A stretch of DNA of 64,000 bases. It comes from Corynebacterium tapiri (lineage in GTDB: Bacteria; Actinomycetota; Actinomycetes; Mycobacteriales; Mycobacteriaceae). A model generated the notes under the pieces. That model saw only the letters and a list, made by a program, of their open reading frames with translations, was not told the DNA's origin and did no database searches. Position 1 is the first letter of the stretch; each line of letters begins with the position of its first letter. The position numbers and the translations under genes were made by a program. Of the stretch, positions 56,901 through 64,000 are shown in pieces. The stretch is taken from NCBI RefSeq assembly GCF_006334925.1, contig NZ_VDHJ01000003.1, positions 186,001 to 250,000 of the forward strand. The letters are read 5' to 3'.

Positions 56901-57180
56901 CGCGGGGGACGTGGTAGCCGCGCATCGTCTTGTAGCGCGGGATGATGTCCTTGACGTAACCAGTCAGCAGGTGGCCGTAGTGCGGTAGGCCGTTAGCGAA
57001 GGGCGGGCCATCGTAGAAAACGTAATCTTCCGCGTCGGCGCGGTTATCCAGCGAGGCCTGGAACGTGTTGTTTTCTTTCCAGTAGTCCAGGACGCGCTTT
57101 TCCATCTCCGGGAAGCGGTTCGAACCCCCAGTCAGGTCAGCCTTGGGGTACACGCCGCCAACTTGGGTGGGATCACTCAC
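53986..57180 (-). CDS. ileS: Isoleucyl-tRNA synthetase
   Basis: A 1064-residue class I synthetase of the eukaryote-like (IleS2) type, as in other actinobacteria with long forms. The HIGH motif is [14 protein letters not shown] near residue 60 and the KMSKS loop is [14 protein letters not shown] near 645. The CP1 editing insertion lies between, and a long anticodon/C-terminal region lacks an obvious zinc cluster. The GTG at 57180 is chosen because AAGGAGAG lies about 10 nt upstream; this also fits regulation by the T-box leader just before it, which would act on that ribosome site. IleS2-type enzymes are often mupirocin-insensitive, which is family knowledge only. Confidence 0.95.
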   Translation of the reverse strand: MSDPTQVGGVYPKADLTGGSNRFPEMEKRVLDYWKENNTFQASLDNRADAEDYVFYDGPPFANGLPHYGHLLTGYVKDIIPRYKTMRGYHVPRVFGWDTHGLPAELEAEKQLGITDKGQIEDMGLEKFNEYCASSVLRYTEEWKEYVTRQARWVDFDGGYKTMDLSYMESVIWAFKQLYDKGLIYQGFRVLPYSWAEHTPLSNQETRLDDSYKMRQDPTLTVTLPITGAKDGSAGQKTLSEHPELAQASALAWTTTPWTLPSNLALAVHPEVEYVLLRVGEDSSASEFAGSLVILAAPLAGAYTKELGKKHEEVARFTGAQLEGLTYQPVFDYFADHANAFQILLADYVTTEDGTGIVHQAPAFGEDDMNTTNAYGIELIIPVDMDGKFTSLVPDYQGQLVFDANKDIIRDLKETGRVLRHQTIEHSYPHSWRSGEPLIYMALPSWFVDVTAIRDRMVELNHEQIEWMPEHVRDGQFGRWLEGARDWNISRTRYWGSPIPVWVSDNDEYPRVDVYGSLDELEADFGVRPESLHRPHIDELTRPNPDDPTGKSTMRRVPDVLDVWFDSGSMPFAQFHYPFENKDWFESHAPADFIVEYIGQTRGWFYLLHVLSVALFDRPAFSKVVAHGIVLGDDGQKMSKSKGNYPNVNEVFDRDGSDAMRWFLMSSPILRGGNLIVTEQGIREGVRQAILPIWNAYTFLQLYSHKEAEFSFDSTHVLDRYILAKLQELVSDVQEALDNTDIAVATERVRLFADALTNWYVRRSRDRFWEGQEAHPEAFNTLYTVLEVLTRTVAPLLPYVSEVIWRGLTGGRSVHLTDFPNPQEIPADAALVEAMDAVRGVCSAASSVRKSHKLRNRLPLPSLTVALEQSDRLSEFAEIIRDEVNVKELKLTDDVDSVGTFEVVVNAKVAGPRLGKDVQRVIKAVKSGAYERVGDTVVADGIELREGEFTERLVAADPASTARIDGLDGLVVLDMTVTEELEAEGWAADVIRGIQDARKASDFEVSDRISAVLSVPADKLEWAQRHADHIAAETLATDFQVTTDELTGTAHDVVAGVKVQVAKR

Positions 57181-57186
57181 GGGTGC

Positions 57187-57420
57187 ATCTCTCCTTGTGA
57201 AATCGCTACTGATCACAGGGACGCTGACCAGCTGTTATGCGCTAGCCCGCGCGGTACCACCCTGTTTGAGATTCGCTTCCGGTACTGATCCGGGCGCGAT
57301 CCTCCACTTCATTGTGATTCACAGGAGATGTCGGTCCTACCCGTCTGGTTCTACTGGGCTGCGAAGATTCGCGTGCTGTTCTTCCAGATGGCTCCCCGGT
57401 GATTGCCGGATCAAAGCTCT
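57187..57420 (-). promoter_or_regulatory. T-box riboswitch, isoleucine, translational type
   Basis: The minus strand holds the T-box core AGGGTGGTACCGCG (57250-57263), which binds the tRNA acceptor end. Upstream, CCGG-CAATCA-CCGG (57396-57409) makes a short hairpin presenting AUC (57401-57403), a candidate isoleucine specifier, consistent with the ultrashort stem I known for actinobacterial ileS. There is no T-run terminator after the core. The Shine-Dalgarno AAGGAGAG follows, so control is probably at translation start. A segment at 57316-57330 reads CATCTCCTGTGAATC on the minus strand and can pair with the ribosome site. Confidence 0.88.
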
Positions 57421-57494
57421 TATTTGGCGACTTTACACGGTGGGGTGGGCGGGCGGGAAGGAGGCGGGGTGGGTTGTTCTTTGGTGGCTTTTCC

Positions 57495-57575
57495 TTCGGC
57501 TCGACACCTGGAGCGATTAAGCAGAGCGCGACCTGGGGTTTTAGTGGCAAAGTGCCTTCCAGGTGTCGAGCCGAA
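57495..57575. repeat. Palindrome A1, 18-bp perfect arms
   Basis: TTCGGCTCGACACCTGGA (57495-57512) and its exact complement (57558-57575) flank 45 bp. The loop includes CGCGACCTGGGGTTTT. It is repeated as A2 262 bp further on. Confidence 0.9.
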
Positions 57576-57616
57576 AGAATTTGTGCTGAATGATGGCGGG
57601 CGGGACCGCATCGTTG

Positions 57617-57652
57617 GTCGACCGGAAGATTGTGCCGGTGCTTCCGGTCGAC
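57617..57652. repeat. Palindrome B1, 12-bp perfect arms
   Basis: GTCGACCGGAAG, a 12-nt loop, then CTTCCGGTCGAC. B2 and C share this geometry. Confidence 0.9.
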
Positions 57653-57709
57653 AAGAGGGCCAAATCGAAAGAGCGCGACCAGGGCTTTTGGCGGACAGAA
57701 CCCCGCCCC

Positions 57710-57749
57710 TGGTCGACCGGAAGATTGTGCTGGTACTTCCGGTCGACCA
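57710..57749. repeat. Palindrome B2, 14-bp perfect arms
   Basis: TGGTCGACCGGAAG, a 12-nt loop differing from B1 at two positions, then CTTCCGGTCGACCA. B1 and B2 flank a third, diverged copy of the core seen in A1 and A2 (57667-57695). Confidence 0.9.
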
Positions 57750-57754
57750 CCAAT

Positions 57755-57839
57755 CCTTCGGCTCGACACCTGGAGCTCTTTCGCGGATCGCGACCTGGGG
57801 TTTTAGTGGCGGAGTGCCTTCCAGGTGTCGAGCCCAAGG
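57755..57839. repeat. Palindrome A2, 20-bp arms with one mismatch
   Basis: A second copy of A1. The arms at 57755-57774 and 57820-57839 flank 45 bp, and the inner CGCGACCTGGGGTTTTAGTG matches A1 exactly. Confidence 0.9.
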
Positions 57840-57878
57840 GAATCGGCCTCTCCGTGAGCCCACACCATGCCGCTTGCC

Positions 57879-57914
57879 GACGACCGGAAGCAACCACCCA
57901 GCCTTCCGGTCGTC
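57879..57914. repeat. Palindrome C, 12-bp perfect arms
   Basis: GACGACCGGAAG, a 12-nt loop, then CTTCCGGTCGTC: a B-type element with two compensating base changes (GTCGAC to GACGAC on one side, matched on the other). Confidence 0.9.
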
Positions 57915-57964
57915 ACCAAAACCGCCTCCCCAAAAACACGCCACCTCACCGCCCGCCAGGCATG

Positions 57965-58014
57965 ACAAAACCCCGGCCCTGCCGTCCAGATTTCCTGAAC
58001 TGACAGGCCGGGGG
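57965..58014 (-). terminator. Rho-independent terminator of wag31
   Basis: On the minus strand CCCCGGCC pairs with GGCCGGGG around a smaller inner stem, and TTTTG follows. The remaining bases from 57915 to 57964 show no gene. Confidence 0.75.
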
Positions 58015-58021
58015 CCTAGTA

Positions 58022-58042
58022 ACGGCCCTTAACCAGGGCCGT
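58022..58042. repeat. Hairpin just after the wag31 stop
   Basis: ACGGCCCT and AGGGCCGT, perfect 8-bp arms around TAACC, lie 5 bp from the wag31 stop without a T-run. It may assist termination or protect the 3' end. Confidence 0.7.
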
Positions 58043-58047
58043 GCGTA

Positions 58048-59058
58048 CTACTTGCGCTCGGTTCCGGCCGGAGCAGAGGAGCCACGGGACTCCAGCTCCT
58101 CCAGCTGGGACTGCAGCAGGGTCTTCAGGCGGGTGCGGTACTCGCGCTCGAAGGTACGCAGCTCGGCGATGCGGCCCTCGAGAGCGGTCTGCTGCTTCTT
58201 CACCGTGTTCATGATGTCGGTGTGCTTGCGCTCAGCGTCAGCCTGCAGAGCAGCAGCCTTCTCCTCGGCCTGCTTGATCTGGGCCTCAGCGCGGGAGTTG
58301 GCGTCCGTGGTGGTCTGCTGAGCCTTGGCCTGGGCGTCAGCCACCAGCTTGTCAGCCTGGGTCTGTGCCTGCTCGAGCTGAGCCTTGGAGCGAGCGTCTG
58401 CGTCAGCAACCTGCTTCTCCGCGGTGTTGCGAGCGTCCTGCAGCATGGAGCGGGACTCGGTCTGAGCCTCGGAGGTGAGGCGGTCAGCCATCTCCTGGGC
58501 CATGGCCAGCACGCGAGCAGCCTGCATGTGGGTCTCCGGGGTGGCAACGCCGGACTCTGCAGCACCAGCAGCGGCGAAGCCGGAAGCGCTGGTAGCGGAG
58601 ACCTTCTCGGAGGTGGATGCCTTGGACTCGGTGGCAGCCTGGGAAGCCTCTGCGCGAGCGGACTTCACATCGGCCTCGGCCTTGCGCTGTGCCTCAGCAG
58701 CCTCGTTGCGGGCGCGCTCGGCCTCGGCACGAGCCTGCTTGGCCTCAGCCTGAGCCTTCTCCACGTCCTTCTGAGCCTGAGCCAGCTTGGCCTCGTACTC
58801 GCGGCGAACCTCTGCCTCAACCGTGCGGCGAATCTGGGCCTCGTCCACCGAGGAAGCAGATCCAGCCACCGGGGCTGCGGCTGCACCAGAAACGTTGGAG
58901 GCCTCGTTGCGCAGCTGCTCGTTCTCGTCCTGCAGCTGGGCGAGAGTGTCCTCAACCAGGTCGAGGAACTGATCGACCTCGTCCTCGTTGTAGCCGCGCT
59001 TGCCGATCGGCGGCTTACTGAAAGCAACGTTGTGCACGTCAGCTGGTGTCAGCGGCAT
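58048..59058 (-). CDS. wag31: Wag31/DivIVA polar growth protein
   Basis: A 336-residue coiled-coil scaffold that marks the cell poles and recruits the apical peptidoglycan machinery in corynebacteria and mycobacteria. The N-terminal DivIVA lipid-binding domain [20 protein letters not shown] and [20 protein letters not shown] is clear. A variable Ala/Ser/Thr linker (about residues 60-75 and 145-180) separates it from long Ala/Glu/Gln-rich coiled coils. The ATG has AAGGGG about 6 nt upstream. Its 238-bp upstream gap holds TATAAC and other -10-like boxes and an AT-rich stretch, so it has its own promoter apart from sepF-yggT. Confidence 0.96.
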   Translation of the reverse strand: MPLTPADVHNVAFSKPPIGKRGYNEDEVDQFLDLVEDTLAQLQDENEQLRNEASNVSGAAAAPVAGSASSVDEAQIRRTVEAEVRREYEAKLAQAQKDVEKAQAEAKQARAEAERARNEAAEAQRKAEADVKSARAEASQAATESKASTSEKVSATSASGFAAAGAAESGVATPETHMQAARVLAMAQEMADRLTSEAQTESRSMLQDARNTAEKQVADADARSKAQLEQAQTQADKLVADAQAKAQQTTTDANSRAEAQIKQAEEKAAALQADAERKHTDIMNTVKKQQTALEGRIAELRTFEREYRTRLKTLLQSQLEELESRGSSAPAGTERK

Positions 59059-59296
59059 AGTTTCCCCTTCAAGTCGGTGGCACCCAGATTGTGGGTTATA
59101 GGCAACTTATACCGTAATCGCCATCAAGCGCACGGAAAGTTACACGGAGTGTTTTCTTTCACTTGGATACTACAACGTCACCCGCACCACGGACACAGTC
59201 CGGGGGCAGCGATCTGTTACAGCACCTTATCAATTTATACAGTTTTTATTACTTATTTTCCAGGTCGCACGAGGATCGCACGGGATATTTGCTTTC

Positions 59297-59593
59297 CTAC
59301 ACCAGGAATATCGACCGCACGACGATCTGCAGCACGGTGAGGATGAGGAAAAGCACGATCACGCTGACGTCGATTCCCACGCCCCCGGTACGCAGCGGCG
59401 GGATCAGTCGACGCAGTGCCTTGACGGGCGGATCGGTCAGCAGGAAAACCGGCTCAGCGACCATCGCGAACCAACGCGGCGGCCGGAACTGACGCGAGAA
59501 GGATTCGATCATCTCCGTGATCAGACGCGCGATGAGAACCAGCGTGTACAGCCGGAGAAATACGAGCAGAATTGCTCCAATTGTTGCCAACAT
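59297..59593 (-). CDS. yggT: YggT-family membrane protein
   Basis: A 98-residue protein with two membrane helices (residues about 3-25 and 72-95) and a cytoplasmic loop carrying EPVFLLTDPPVKALRRLIPP, the YggT signature. In actinobacteria it lies between sepF and wag31, and a role in envelope or division assembly is inferred from that conserved place. It begins 6 bp after the sepF stop. The 238 bp after it show no gene but contain the AT-rich upstream region of wag31. Confidence 0.9.
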   Translation of the reverse strand: MLATIGAILLVFLRLYTLVLIARLITEMIESFSRQFRPPRWFAMVAEPVFLLTDPPVKALRRLIPPLRTGGVGIDVSVIVLFLILTVLQIVVRSIFLV

Positions 59594-59599
59594 CTGCGC

Positions 59600-60157
59600 C
59601 TAACGCACCAGACCAGCAGCGCGCTGCAGCTCGTCGAGGGAAACATCAGCACCCTCGGGAACCACGGCGAACACCTTACGATCCGAGGTGATGTCCTTGG
59701 ACAGGTTGTGCATCGAACCGCGGGAGGCAAAGCACAGGCCGGCAGCGAAGTCGATGATGCGCTTGGCCACATCGCGCTCTGCGTTCGTCAGCTCAAAGGT
59801 CACCGCGTCGCCCTGGCGGAACGGCTCGCCCACCTCGGTGGCCTCGGCGTAGCTGCGCGGTTCGACGGCCACAATCACGGGGACATAGTCGCTTGTCGAC
59901 GCTCCCCCGCGGCCACGATGCGAAGCACCAGCAGAAGCTCCCAGACGGGACGAGCTCGATGCCGAAGAGTAGGTCTCGTGGCTGGAGCGGTAGGAGCTCT
60001 CCCCGGCCAGCGGGCGTGAGTCACGCTCGCGCGGCTCGTAGTCGCGGGAGTAATCGCGCGACGGCGCGTAGCGCGGCTCGTCGTAGTAGGCGTCGTCGTG
60101 CTCCTCATCGACCGGGTCAAGGCCGAAGAATTCGCGGGCACCTTTGATGAAAGACAT
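59600..60157 (-). CDS. sepF: Cell division protein SepF
   Basis: A 185-residue FtsZ anchor. The N-terminal membrane-binding helix MSFIKGAREFFGLDP is followed by an acidic, Tyr/Arg/Ser-rich disordered linker to about residue 88. The C-terminal SepF core has VEPRSYAEATEVGEPFRQGD and DFAAGLCFASRGSMHNLS. SepF binds the FtsZ C-terminal peptide, here [10 protein letters not shown] in the FtsZ of this window. In actinobacteria, which lack FtsA, SepF is the main tether. AGGGG lies 5 nt before the ATG. Confidence 0.96.
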   Translation of the reverse strand: MSFIKGAREFFGLDPVDEEHDDAYYDEPRYAPSRDYSRDYEPRERDSRPLAGESSYRSSHETYSSASSSSRLGASAGASHRGRGGASTSDYVPVIVAVEPRSYAEATEVGEPFRQGDAVTFELTNAERDVAKRIIDFAAGLCFASRGSMHNLSKDITSDRKVFAVVPEGADVSLDELQRAAGLVR

Positions 60158-60207
60158 GTTTTCCCCTGTATGCGTTCTAGGTGTCTAAGAGGGATATATC
60201 GCTGAAG

Positions 60208-60909
60208 CTAGGCTACTGTGCGCTTTCCCAGGATGTCCGTTCCGACACGCACCACGTCCGTTCCCGCAGCTACGGCCTCTTCCAAATCGCCTGACATGCC
60301 AGCAGATAGGCGCAGGTTGCGGCCAATGCGCTGCGCCAGGGCGTCGACAAGCGAGCGCGCGCGAGTGAACACTTCGCCGGCATCGGAGTCGATGGGAGGG
60401 ACCACCATGACCCCAGCAAGGAGGAGGTGCTCGGCGCTTTCGATGACGTCAGCGACCTCGTCCAGGCCCTCTGCGGTGACTCCACCGCGCTCGGTATCGC
60501 CATCGGCGGACAGTTGGATAAAGCACGAGAGCGTTTCGGTGCGCTCGCCACGCTCGATGGCTAGGGCCACGCCACGTTCAAGCGCGTTGGCCAACTTGAT
60601 GGAGTCCACCGAATGGCACGAATGAGCCCAGCGCGCGACGGCATTGGCCTTCTTCGTCTGCACCTGCCCGATCATGTGAAAGCGCATGTTCGGGAGTTCG
60701 GCGGCCTTCTGGCGGGCCTCCTGCTCGCGGTTCTCCCCCACGTCGCTCACGCCCAGCTCGGCCAAAAGAGCCACATCGCTGGCGGGGTGGAACTTGGTCA
60801 CGGGCAAAAGCTCAACGCTGCCCGGTTCGCGCCCGGCGGATTGTTCGGCAGCGCGGAGGCGTTCCTGCACCCGCTGGTAGGACGAGCGCAGCTCCTCGAG
60901 GCGATCCAT
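60208..60909 (-). CDS. yggS: YggS-family PLP-binding protein
   Basis: A 233-residue PLP homeostasis protein with a single alanine-racemase-like barrel. The PLP lysine lies in LLPVTKFHPASDV near residue 39, VGENREQEA follows, and the phosphate-binding end reads RLSAGMSGDLEEAVAAGTDVVRVG. It is not expected to have racemase activity by itself. The ATG at 60909 has AAGGAG 5 nt upstream and shares a base with the pgeF stop (TAATG), so translation is coupled. Confidence 0.93.
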   Translation of the reverse strand: MDRLEELRSSYQRVQERLRAAEQSAGREPGSVELLPVTKFHPASDVALLAELGVSDVGENREQEARQKAAELPNMRFHMIGQVQTKKANAVARWAHSCHSVDSIKLANALERGVALAIERGERTETLSCFIQLSADGDTERGGVTAEGLDEVADVIESAEHLLLAGVMVVPPIDSDAGEVFTRARSLVDALAQRIGRNLRLSAGMSGDLEEAVAAGTDVVRVGTDILGKRTVA

Positions 60910-61658
60910 TAGTGCTCCTTTCCGGTGAGCCAGACGAGACCGCACTGGCGGCCCGTGGTCTTGTCTCGGCGATAGGAGAAGAACGACGTGTCCTCGATGG
61001 TGCAGCGCGGATCGGACTCAATCGCCTGGACGCCGAGCCCCAAAAGTTGGCGGACCAGCCCGGCGCGGACGTCTACACCCGGGGTTCCCTGAACCGTGGT
61101 GCAGCGCGAACCGGGAAGGTGCGCCTCCATGTCCTGTGCCATCTCCGCCGGGACCTCGTAGCGCCGTCCGGAAGCCGCCGGGCCCAACAGTGCCTGAATC
61201 TGCGCCGGCTGGGCTCCGAGCTCACACATCTTCTCCACTGTCTTAACCACGATCCCGTTGCGCGCCCCACGGCGCCCGGCGTGCACCGCGGCCACGACAC
61301 CATTGTGGTGATCCGCCAGGAGCACGGGAACACAATCGGCCACGAGAACGCCGAGGGCGAGCTGGGGCACGGTGGTTACCAGGGCGTCCGTGGCCTCCAC
61401 CGGGGCGCTCTGCGGCTCGGTCACCACCGTGACGTTGTTGGTATGCAGCTGCTCCATCCAGACCAGGCGGTCTGGGTCAAGCCCCACTACCTTGGCCAGG
61501 CGCGCACGATTGGCCTGCACGTCGTCCGGGTTGTCGCCGACGTGGTCACCGAGGTTGAAGGAGTCATACGGAGACGACGAGACCCCGCCCGCACGGGAGG
61601 TAAACACCATGCGGACGGGGCGGTCGTAAACAGAGGGTTCTGCGTGATCGGTGGGCAT
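60909..61658 (-). CDS. pgeF: Peptidoglycan editing factor PgeF (YfiH family)
   Basis: A 249-residue protein of the YfiH/laccase-domain family. The zinc-binding residues appear in MEQLHTNNV, LVADCVPVLLADHHNGVVAAVHAGRRG, and the later GPAASGRRYEV. PgeF (E. coli) removes L-Ser wrongly built into muropeptides; other members act on purine nucleosides. Both are family-based. The ATG at 61658 lies 7 nt after TAATCT, which spans the ftsZ stop, so a leaderless message is possible as well as readthrough from ftsZ. Confidence 0.92.
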   Translation of the reverse strand: MPTDHAEPSVYDRPVRMVFTSRAGGVSSSPYDSFNLGDHVGDNPDDVQANRARLAKVVGLDPDRLVWMEQLHTNNVTVVTEPQSAPVEATDALVTTVPQLALGVLVADCVPVLLADHHNGVVAAVHAGRRGARNGIVVKTVEKMCELGAQPAQIQALLGPAASGRRYEVPAEMAQDMEAHLPGSRCTTVQGTPGVDVRAGLVRQLLGLGVQAIESDPRCTIEDTSFFSYRRDKTTGRQCGLVWLTGKEH

Positions 61659-61665
61659 GCGCCCG

Positions 61666-61671
61666 AGATTA
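61666..61671 (-). promoter_or_regulatory. Possible -10 box of pgeF at the ftsZ stop
   Basis: TAATCT on the minus strand ends 7 nt before the ATG at 61658 and includes the ftsZ stop codon. Confidence 0.4.
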
Positions 61672-62925
61672 ACGCATGAACGACGGCACATCGAGATCGT
61701 CACCGTCATCGCGACGATCATCGCGGATCTCCGTGCGCTCAACCGGCTCGGAGTAGCGGGCGCCATCGGTGAACAGGCCCTCAGAGCGGCCGCGCGACGA
61801 GCTGGGCTCAAAGCGCTGGTGGCGCGGAGTGCGCTCGTAGGAGGCTTCCTCCTGCTCGCGGGAGCGCTCGTCGAACAGCGAGCCACGCGCGGTCTCGGCG
61901 ACCGGGGCGGCCTGCGACTGCGGCTGCGGCTGAGCGGAAGCCTGGGCTGCCTTCTGCTGACCAGACTCGATGTGGTTGGCGGCAGCGTTGAAGCCGGTCG
62001 CGATGATGGTGACGCGGACCTCGTCGCCCAGGTTGTCGTCGATGATGGTGCCGAAGATGAGGTTGACGTCCTCGTCTGCCTTCTCCTCCACGATGGTGGC
62101 AGCGGCGTGAACTTCCTGCAGCCCCAGGTCGGAACCGCCTGCGACGGAGAGCAGGATGCCGGTGGCACCTTCCATGGTGGTCTCCAGCAGCGGGGAGTTG
62201 ATGGCCTGGAGGGTGGCGTCCATGACGCGGTCGTCGCCACGCGAGGAGCCCACGCCCATGAGCGCGGAGCCAGCGTCGGCCATGACGGAGCGCACGTCGG
62301 CAAAGTCGACGTTGATCATGCCCGGGATGGTGATCAGGTTGGTAATGCCCTGGACACCGTTGAACAGGATTTCGTCGGCGGCGCGGAAGGCGTCCATCAT
62401 CGTCAGGTCCTGGTCGCCCAGCTGCAGCAGGCGATCGTTCGGGATCACGATGACGGTGTCGCACACCTCGCGCAGGGCCTCGATGCCCTCCATGGCCTGG
62501 CGGGTACGGCGCTTGCCCTCGAAGGAGAACGGGCGGGTGACCACACCGATGGTCAGCGCACCCATCTTCTTGGCGATTCCCGCCACGACCGGAGCGGCAC
62601 CGGTGCCGGTTCCGCCGCCCTCGCCTGCGGTCACAAACACCATGTCGGAGCCCTTGAGGGTCTCCTCAATCTCCGACTTGTGGTCCTCAGCCGAGGTGCG
62701 ACCAACCTCCGGGTTTGCGCCGGCGCCAAGACCACGGGTGGCCTCCCGGCCAATGTCGAGCTTGGTGTCGGCATCGGAGAACAGCAGCGCCTGGGAGTCG
62801 GTGTTGATGGCTACAAACTCCACACCCTTGAGGTTCTCCTCAATCATGCGGTTAACGGCGTTAACTCCGCCGCCGCCGACGCCGACAACCTTGATCACGG
62901 CGAGGTAGTTGTTCTGGGAGGTCAT
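61669..62925 (-). CDS. ftsZ: Cell division GTPase FtsZ
   Basis: A 418-residue tubulin homologue forming the Z ring. The G-box is [12 protein letters not shown] near residue 102, the N-terminal glycine loop [14 protein letters not shown] is intact, and the T7 loop [11 protein letters not shown] near 205 completes the GTPase site across the filament. Beyond residue 315 is a charged, Gln/Arg-rich linker, and the end [10 protein letters not shown] is the conserved peptide for SepF. GAAAGG lies about 13 nt before the ATG. The 194-bp gap upstream probably holds its promoters. Confidence 0.98.
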   Translation of the reverse strand: MTSQNNYLAVIKVVGVGGGGVNAVNRMIEENLKGVEFVAINTDSQALLFSDADTKLDIGREATRGLGAGANPEVGRTSAEDHKSEIEETLKGSDMVFVTAGEGGGTGTGAAPVVAGIAKKMGALTIGVVTRPFSFEGKRRTRQAMEGIEALREVCDTVIVIPNDRLLQLGDQDLTMMDAFRAADEILFNGVQGITNLITIPGMINVDFADVRSVMADAGSALMGVGSSRGDDRVMDATLQAINSPLLETTMEGATGILLSVAGGSDLGLQEVHAAATIVEEKADEDVNLIFGTIIDDNLGDEVRVTIIATGFNAAANHIESGQQKAAQASAQPQPQSQAAPVAETARGSLFDERSREQEEASYERTPRHQRFEPSSSRGRSEGLFTDGARYSEPVERTEIRDDRRDDGDDLDVPSFMR

Positions 62926-62969
62926 GAGGGTATTCGCTCGCCTTTCAAGGGTAGGGAAACAGTCACATA

Positions 62970-62982
62970 ATGCTTAAAGCAT
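62970..62982. promoter_or_regulatory. Palindrome ATGCTT-A-AAGCAT before ftsZ
   Basis: A perfect 13-bp palindrome 44 bp upstream of the ftsZ start. A TAAAGT box on the minus strand lies roughly 90 bp further upstream. The palindrome may be an operator or a leader hairpin. Confidence 0.4.
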
Positions 62983-63119
62983 CTTCGGTTTGCTGTGTCC
63001 ATCATGGCGAAAAGTGTGTGAGAATTCCGGAACATTTTCCGCGTGTCGGCACCCTCAACCTCTACTTTAAACTTTTCTGACGTGGGGTTTTGCTGCCCCA
63101 ACCATCTAATTCGGGCTGG

Positions 63120-63860
63120 TTAGCGAACCACCGGCATGACCGGATTGCTCACGTCCCACGTGGAGCCTTCCCGCTTTAACACGGTTTCAGTGGCCACCGC
63201 CTTGTTGCCGTTGTCCTCGGCTGCTCCCCACACGACGGTTCGCCCGTCCTTCATGTGCAAGACGAAGTTGTAGGGCCCATCGGCGGCGATGTGATCCACC
63301 TGCTCAGCGACGTGCGGGGGCAACGCGGCGACCACCTCGACGGCGTGGGTAAAGGTCTCCTGGTCGTCCTTGGCCGCGATGCGCACGGCAGTCGGCGGCG
63401 GGGTGCCATCAGTAAATGTTTGACCGCGTTCGTCGATTAGCACCGCCTCACCAGAGCGATCCGCCCACGCGACAACGCGCTTCTCCTCCACCTCGACCAC
63501 CAGCGTCGACGGCAGCGAGCGCTTCGTCGTCGCGGACTGGATACGTGGGAGGGAGGCTACTCCGGCGGCGGCGTGGGCGGCATCGATGCGCAGCAGGTTC
63601 TGCCCCTCTTGGATGCCTGTGGCCTCGACGATCACCGGGGTTTCTACCTGCTGGTTTCCCCGCACCTCAATGGAGCGAATGGCAAAAAGTGGCGTCGCCA
63701 GCAACACCGCAGCGAGCAGAGCTACAACGAGCACGACACCCAGCACGCCCAACAGAATGCGCAGCCGCGAGCGCTTGCGCGAAGCTCGCCCCTTCCCTGC
63801 TGGCGAAGACCCTGCACCCGGAGTCTGCGAATCGTTGGTTGCAGCAGGAATCGAGCTCAT
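63120..63860 (-). CDS. ftsQ: Cell division protein FtsQ
   Basis: A 246-residue bitopic divisome protein. A basic, Ser/Gly-rich cytoplasmic part (residues 1-33) precedes one membrane helix (about 34-56). Next is the POTRA domain starting FAIRSIEVRGNQQVETPVI, and then a beta domain that binds FtsB/FtsL. AGGAG lies about 12 nt before the ATG. It is followed by ftsZ after a 194-bp gap. In corynebacteria murC normally lies directly upstream; here another gene ends 33 bp before it. Confidence 0.92.
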   Translation of the reverse strand: MSSIPAATNDSQTPGAGSSPAGKGRASRKRSRLRILLGVLGVVLVVALLAAVLLATPLFAIRSIEVRGNQQVETPVIVEATGIQEGQNLLRIDAAHAAAGVASLPRIQSATTKRSLPSTLVVEVEEKRVVAWADRSGEAVLIDERGQTFTDGTPPPTAVRIAAKDDQETFTHAVEVVAALPPHVAEQVDHIAADGPYNFVLHMKDGRTVVWGAAEDNGNKAVATETVLKREGSTWDVSNPVMPVVR

Positions 63861-63893
63861 AAAACGTAGGCTCCTAGCTCACGCGGGCGGGGG

Positions 63894-64000
63894 TTAACGC
63901 CTAGATGCTACACCGCCAGCCGGAGCGCTCTGAGAATCTCGCGCGTGACGACGCTTCTTAAACACCCCATAGATCCACTGCGCCAGCAGGAACGCGACCA
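63894..64000 (-). CDS. C-terminal end of an unidentified membrane protein
   Basis: Partial gene entering from the right edge. The last 34 residues are VAFLLAQWIYGVFKKRRHAR, then DSQSAPAGGVASRR and a stop at 63894. It reads as the end of a membrane helix followed by a basic cytoplasmic tail. It does not look like the end of MurC, which is soluble and is the expected neighbour of ftsQ. The identity cannot be told from this fragment. Confidence 0.6.
   Translation of the reverse strand, partial: VAFLLAQWIYGVFKKRRHARDSQSAPAGGVASRR

Noticed and set aside
54028..56988. A 986-codon open frame antisense to ileS
   Set aside because: It mirrors ileS codon periodicity, has no recognisable domain or ribosome site, and the opposite strand is a certain gene. 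High GC makes such shadows common.
57115..57130. tRNA-like GGTTCGAACCC sequence
   Set aside because: It is coding sequence of ileS and no cloverleaf can be drawn around it. I saw no tRNA or rRNA gene in the window.
57495..57839. Insertion sequence or MITE bounded by A1 and A2
   Set aside because: No transposase, and no target-site duplication could be found outside the arms.
57495..57914. CRISPR array
   Set aside because: Repeats are unequal, palindromic along their whole length, irregularly spaced, and there are no cas genes in the window.
57420..58030. Possible small protein genes in the wag31-ileS gap
   Set aside because: Open frames on both strands are made of the translated palindromes, start without ribosome sites and resemble no protein; the region is better read as structured noncoding DNA.

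Overview
The window looks like a high-GC actinobacterial chromosome, almost certainly a Corynebacterium. The reasons are the split his cluster with impA between hisF and hisA, a spare trpC-like gene beside lgt, the TreYZ trehalose route next to a small alarmone synthetase, Wag31/SepF/YggT/YggS/PgeF/FtsZ/FtsQ in that order, an exact McbR-type operator, a translational T-box before ileS, and many genes whose start codon lies 5-8 nt after a TANNNT -10 box. The assignment comes from reading the sequence; no database search was run.

Layout. 1-10378 (mostly minus): lgt 5' end, trpC-like, Trp-region membrane protein, hisI, hisF, impA, hisA. A small plus-strand pair (DinB fold, rhodanese) follows, then hisH, an MFS transporter, hisB, hisC and hisD. 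10460-19437: tandem YbjN protein, DUF2567, lipoprotein, TetR, glgX, PhnB-like, SDR, a DEDDh exonuclease with BRCT, and one unknown. 19502-27358: treY overlapping relS, an S4 protein, a small membrane protein, an IMPACT protein, treZ and ilvA. 27486-33503: secreted choice-of-anchor-I-like protein, a MarR/MMPL divergent pair, an MetE-C-like methyltransferase behind a McbR-type site, and a GNAT. 33547-37104: dnaE. 37279-44359 is the most accessory-looking part: gntP, a 1643-residue single-polypeptide (Type ISP-like) restriction-modification enzyme with an AT-rich specificity segment, a terminator and a frameshifted pseudogene. 44461-53996: rarD, rluD-like, lspA, lipoproteins, ansA, DNA polymerase IV, RhtA-like exporter, an unknown and an SdaC-like carrier. 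53986-64000 (minus): ileS with T-box leader, a 430-bp cluster of five large palindromes, then wag31, yggT, sepF, yggS, pgeF, ftsZ, ftsQ and the end of an unidentified membrane protein gene.

How it fits together. HisD/C/B/H/A/F/I supply most histidine-pathway steps. GlgX, TreY and TreZ can turn glycogen or maltodextrin into trehalose, which corynebacteria use as a compatible solute and mycolate carrier. IlvA and IleS belong to isoleucine supply and use. Wag31 to FtsQ form the polar-growth and division block, with Lgt and LspA serving the lipoproteins.

Most unusual items: the palindrome cluster at 57495-57914; the trpC paralogue that has lost several catalytic residues; the low-GC core of the restriction enzyme; the very regular leaderless-promoter geometry, including two divergent pairs with -10 boxes exactly 5 bp apart; and a membrane-protein gene where murC would be expected.
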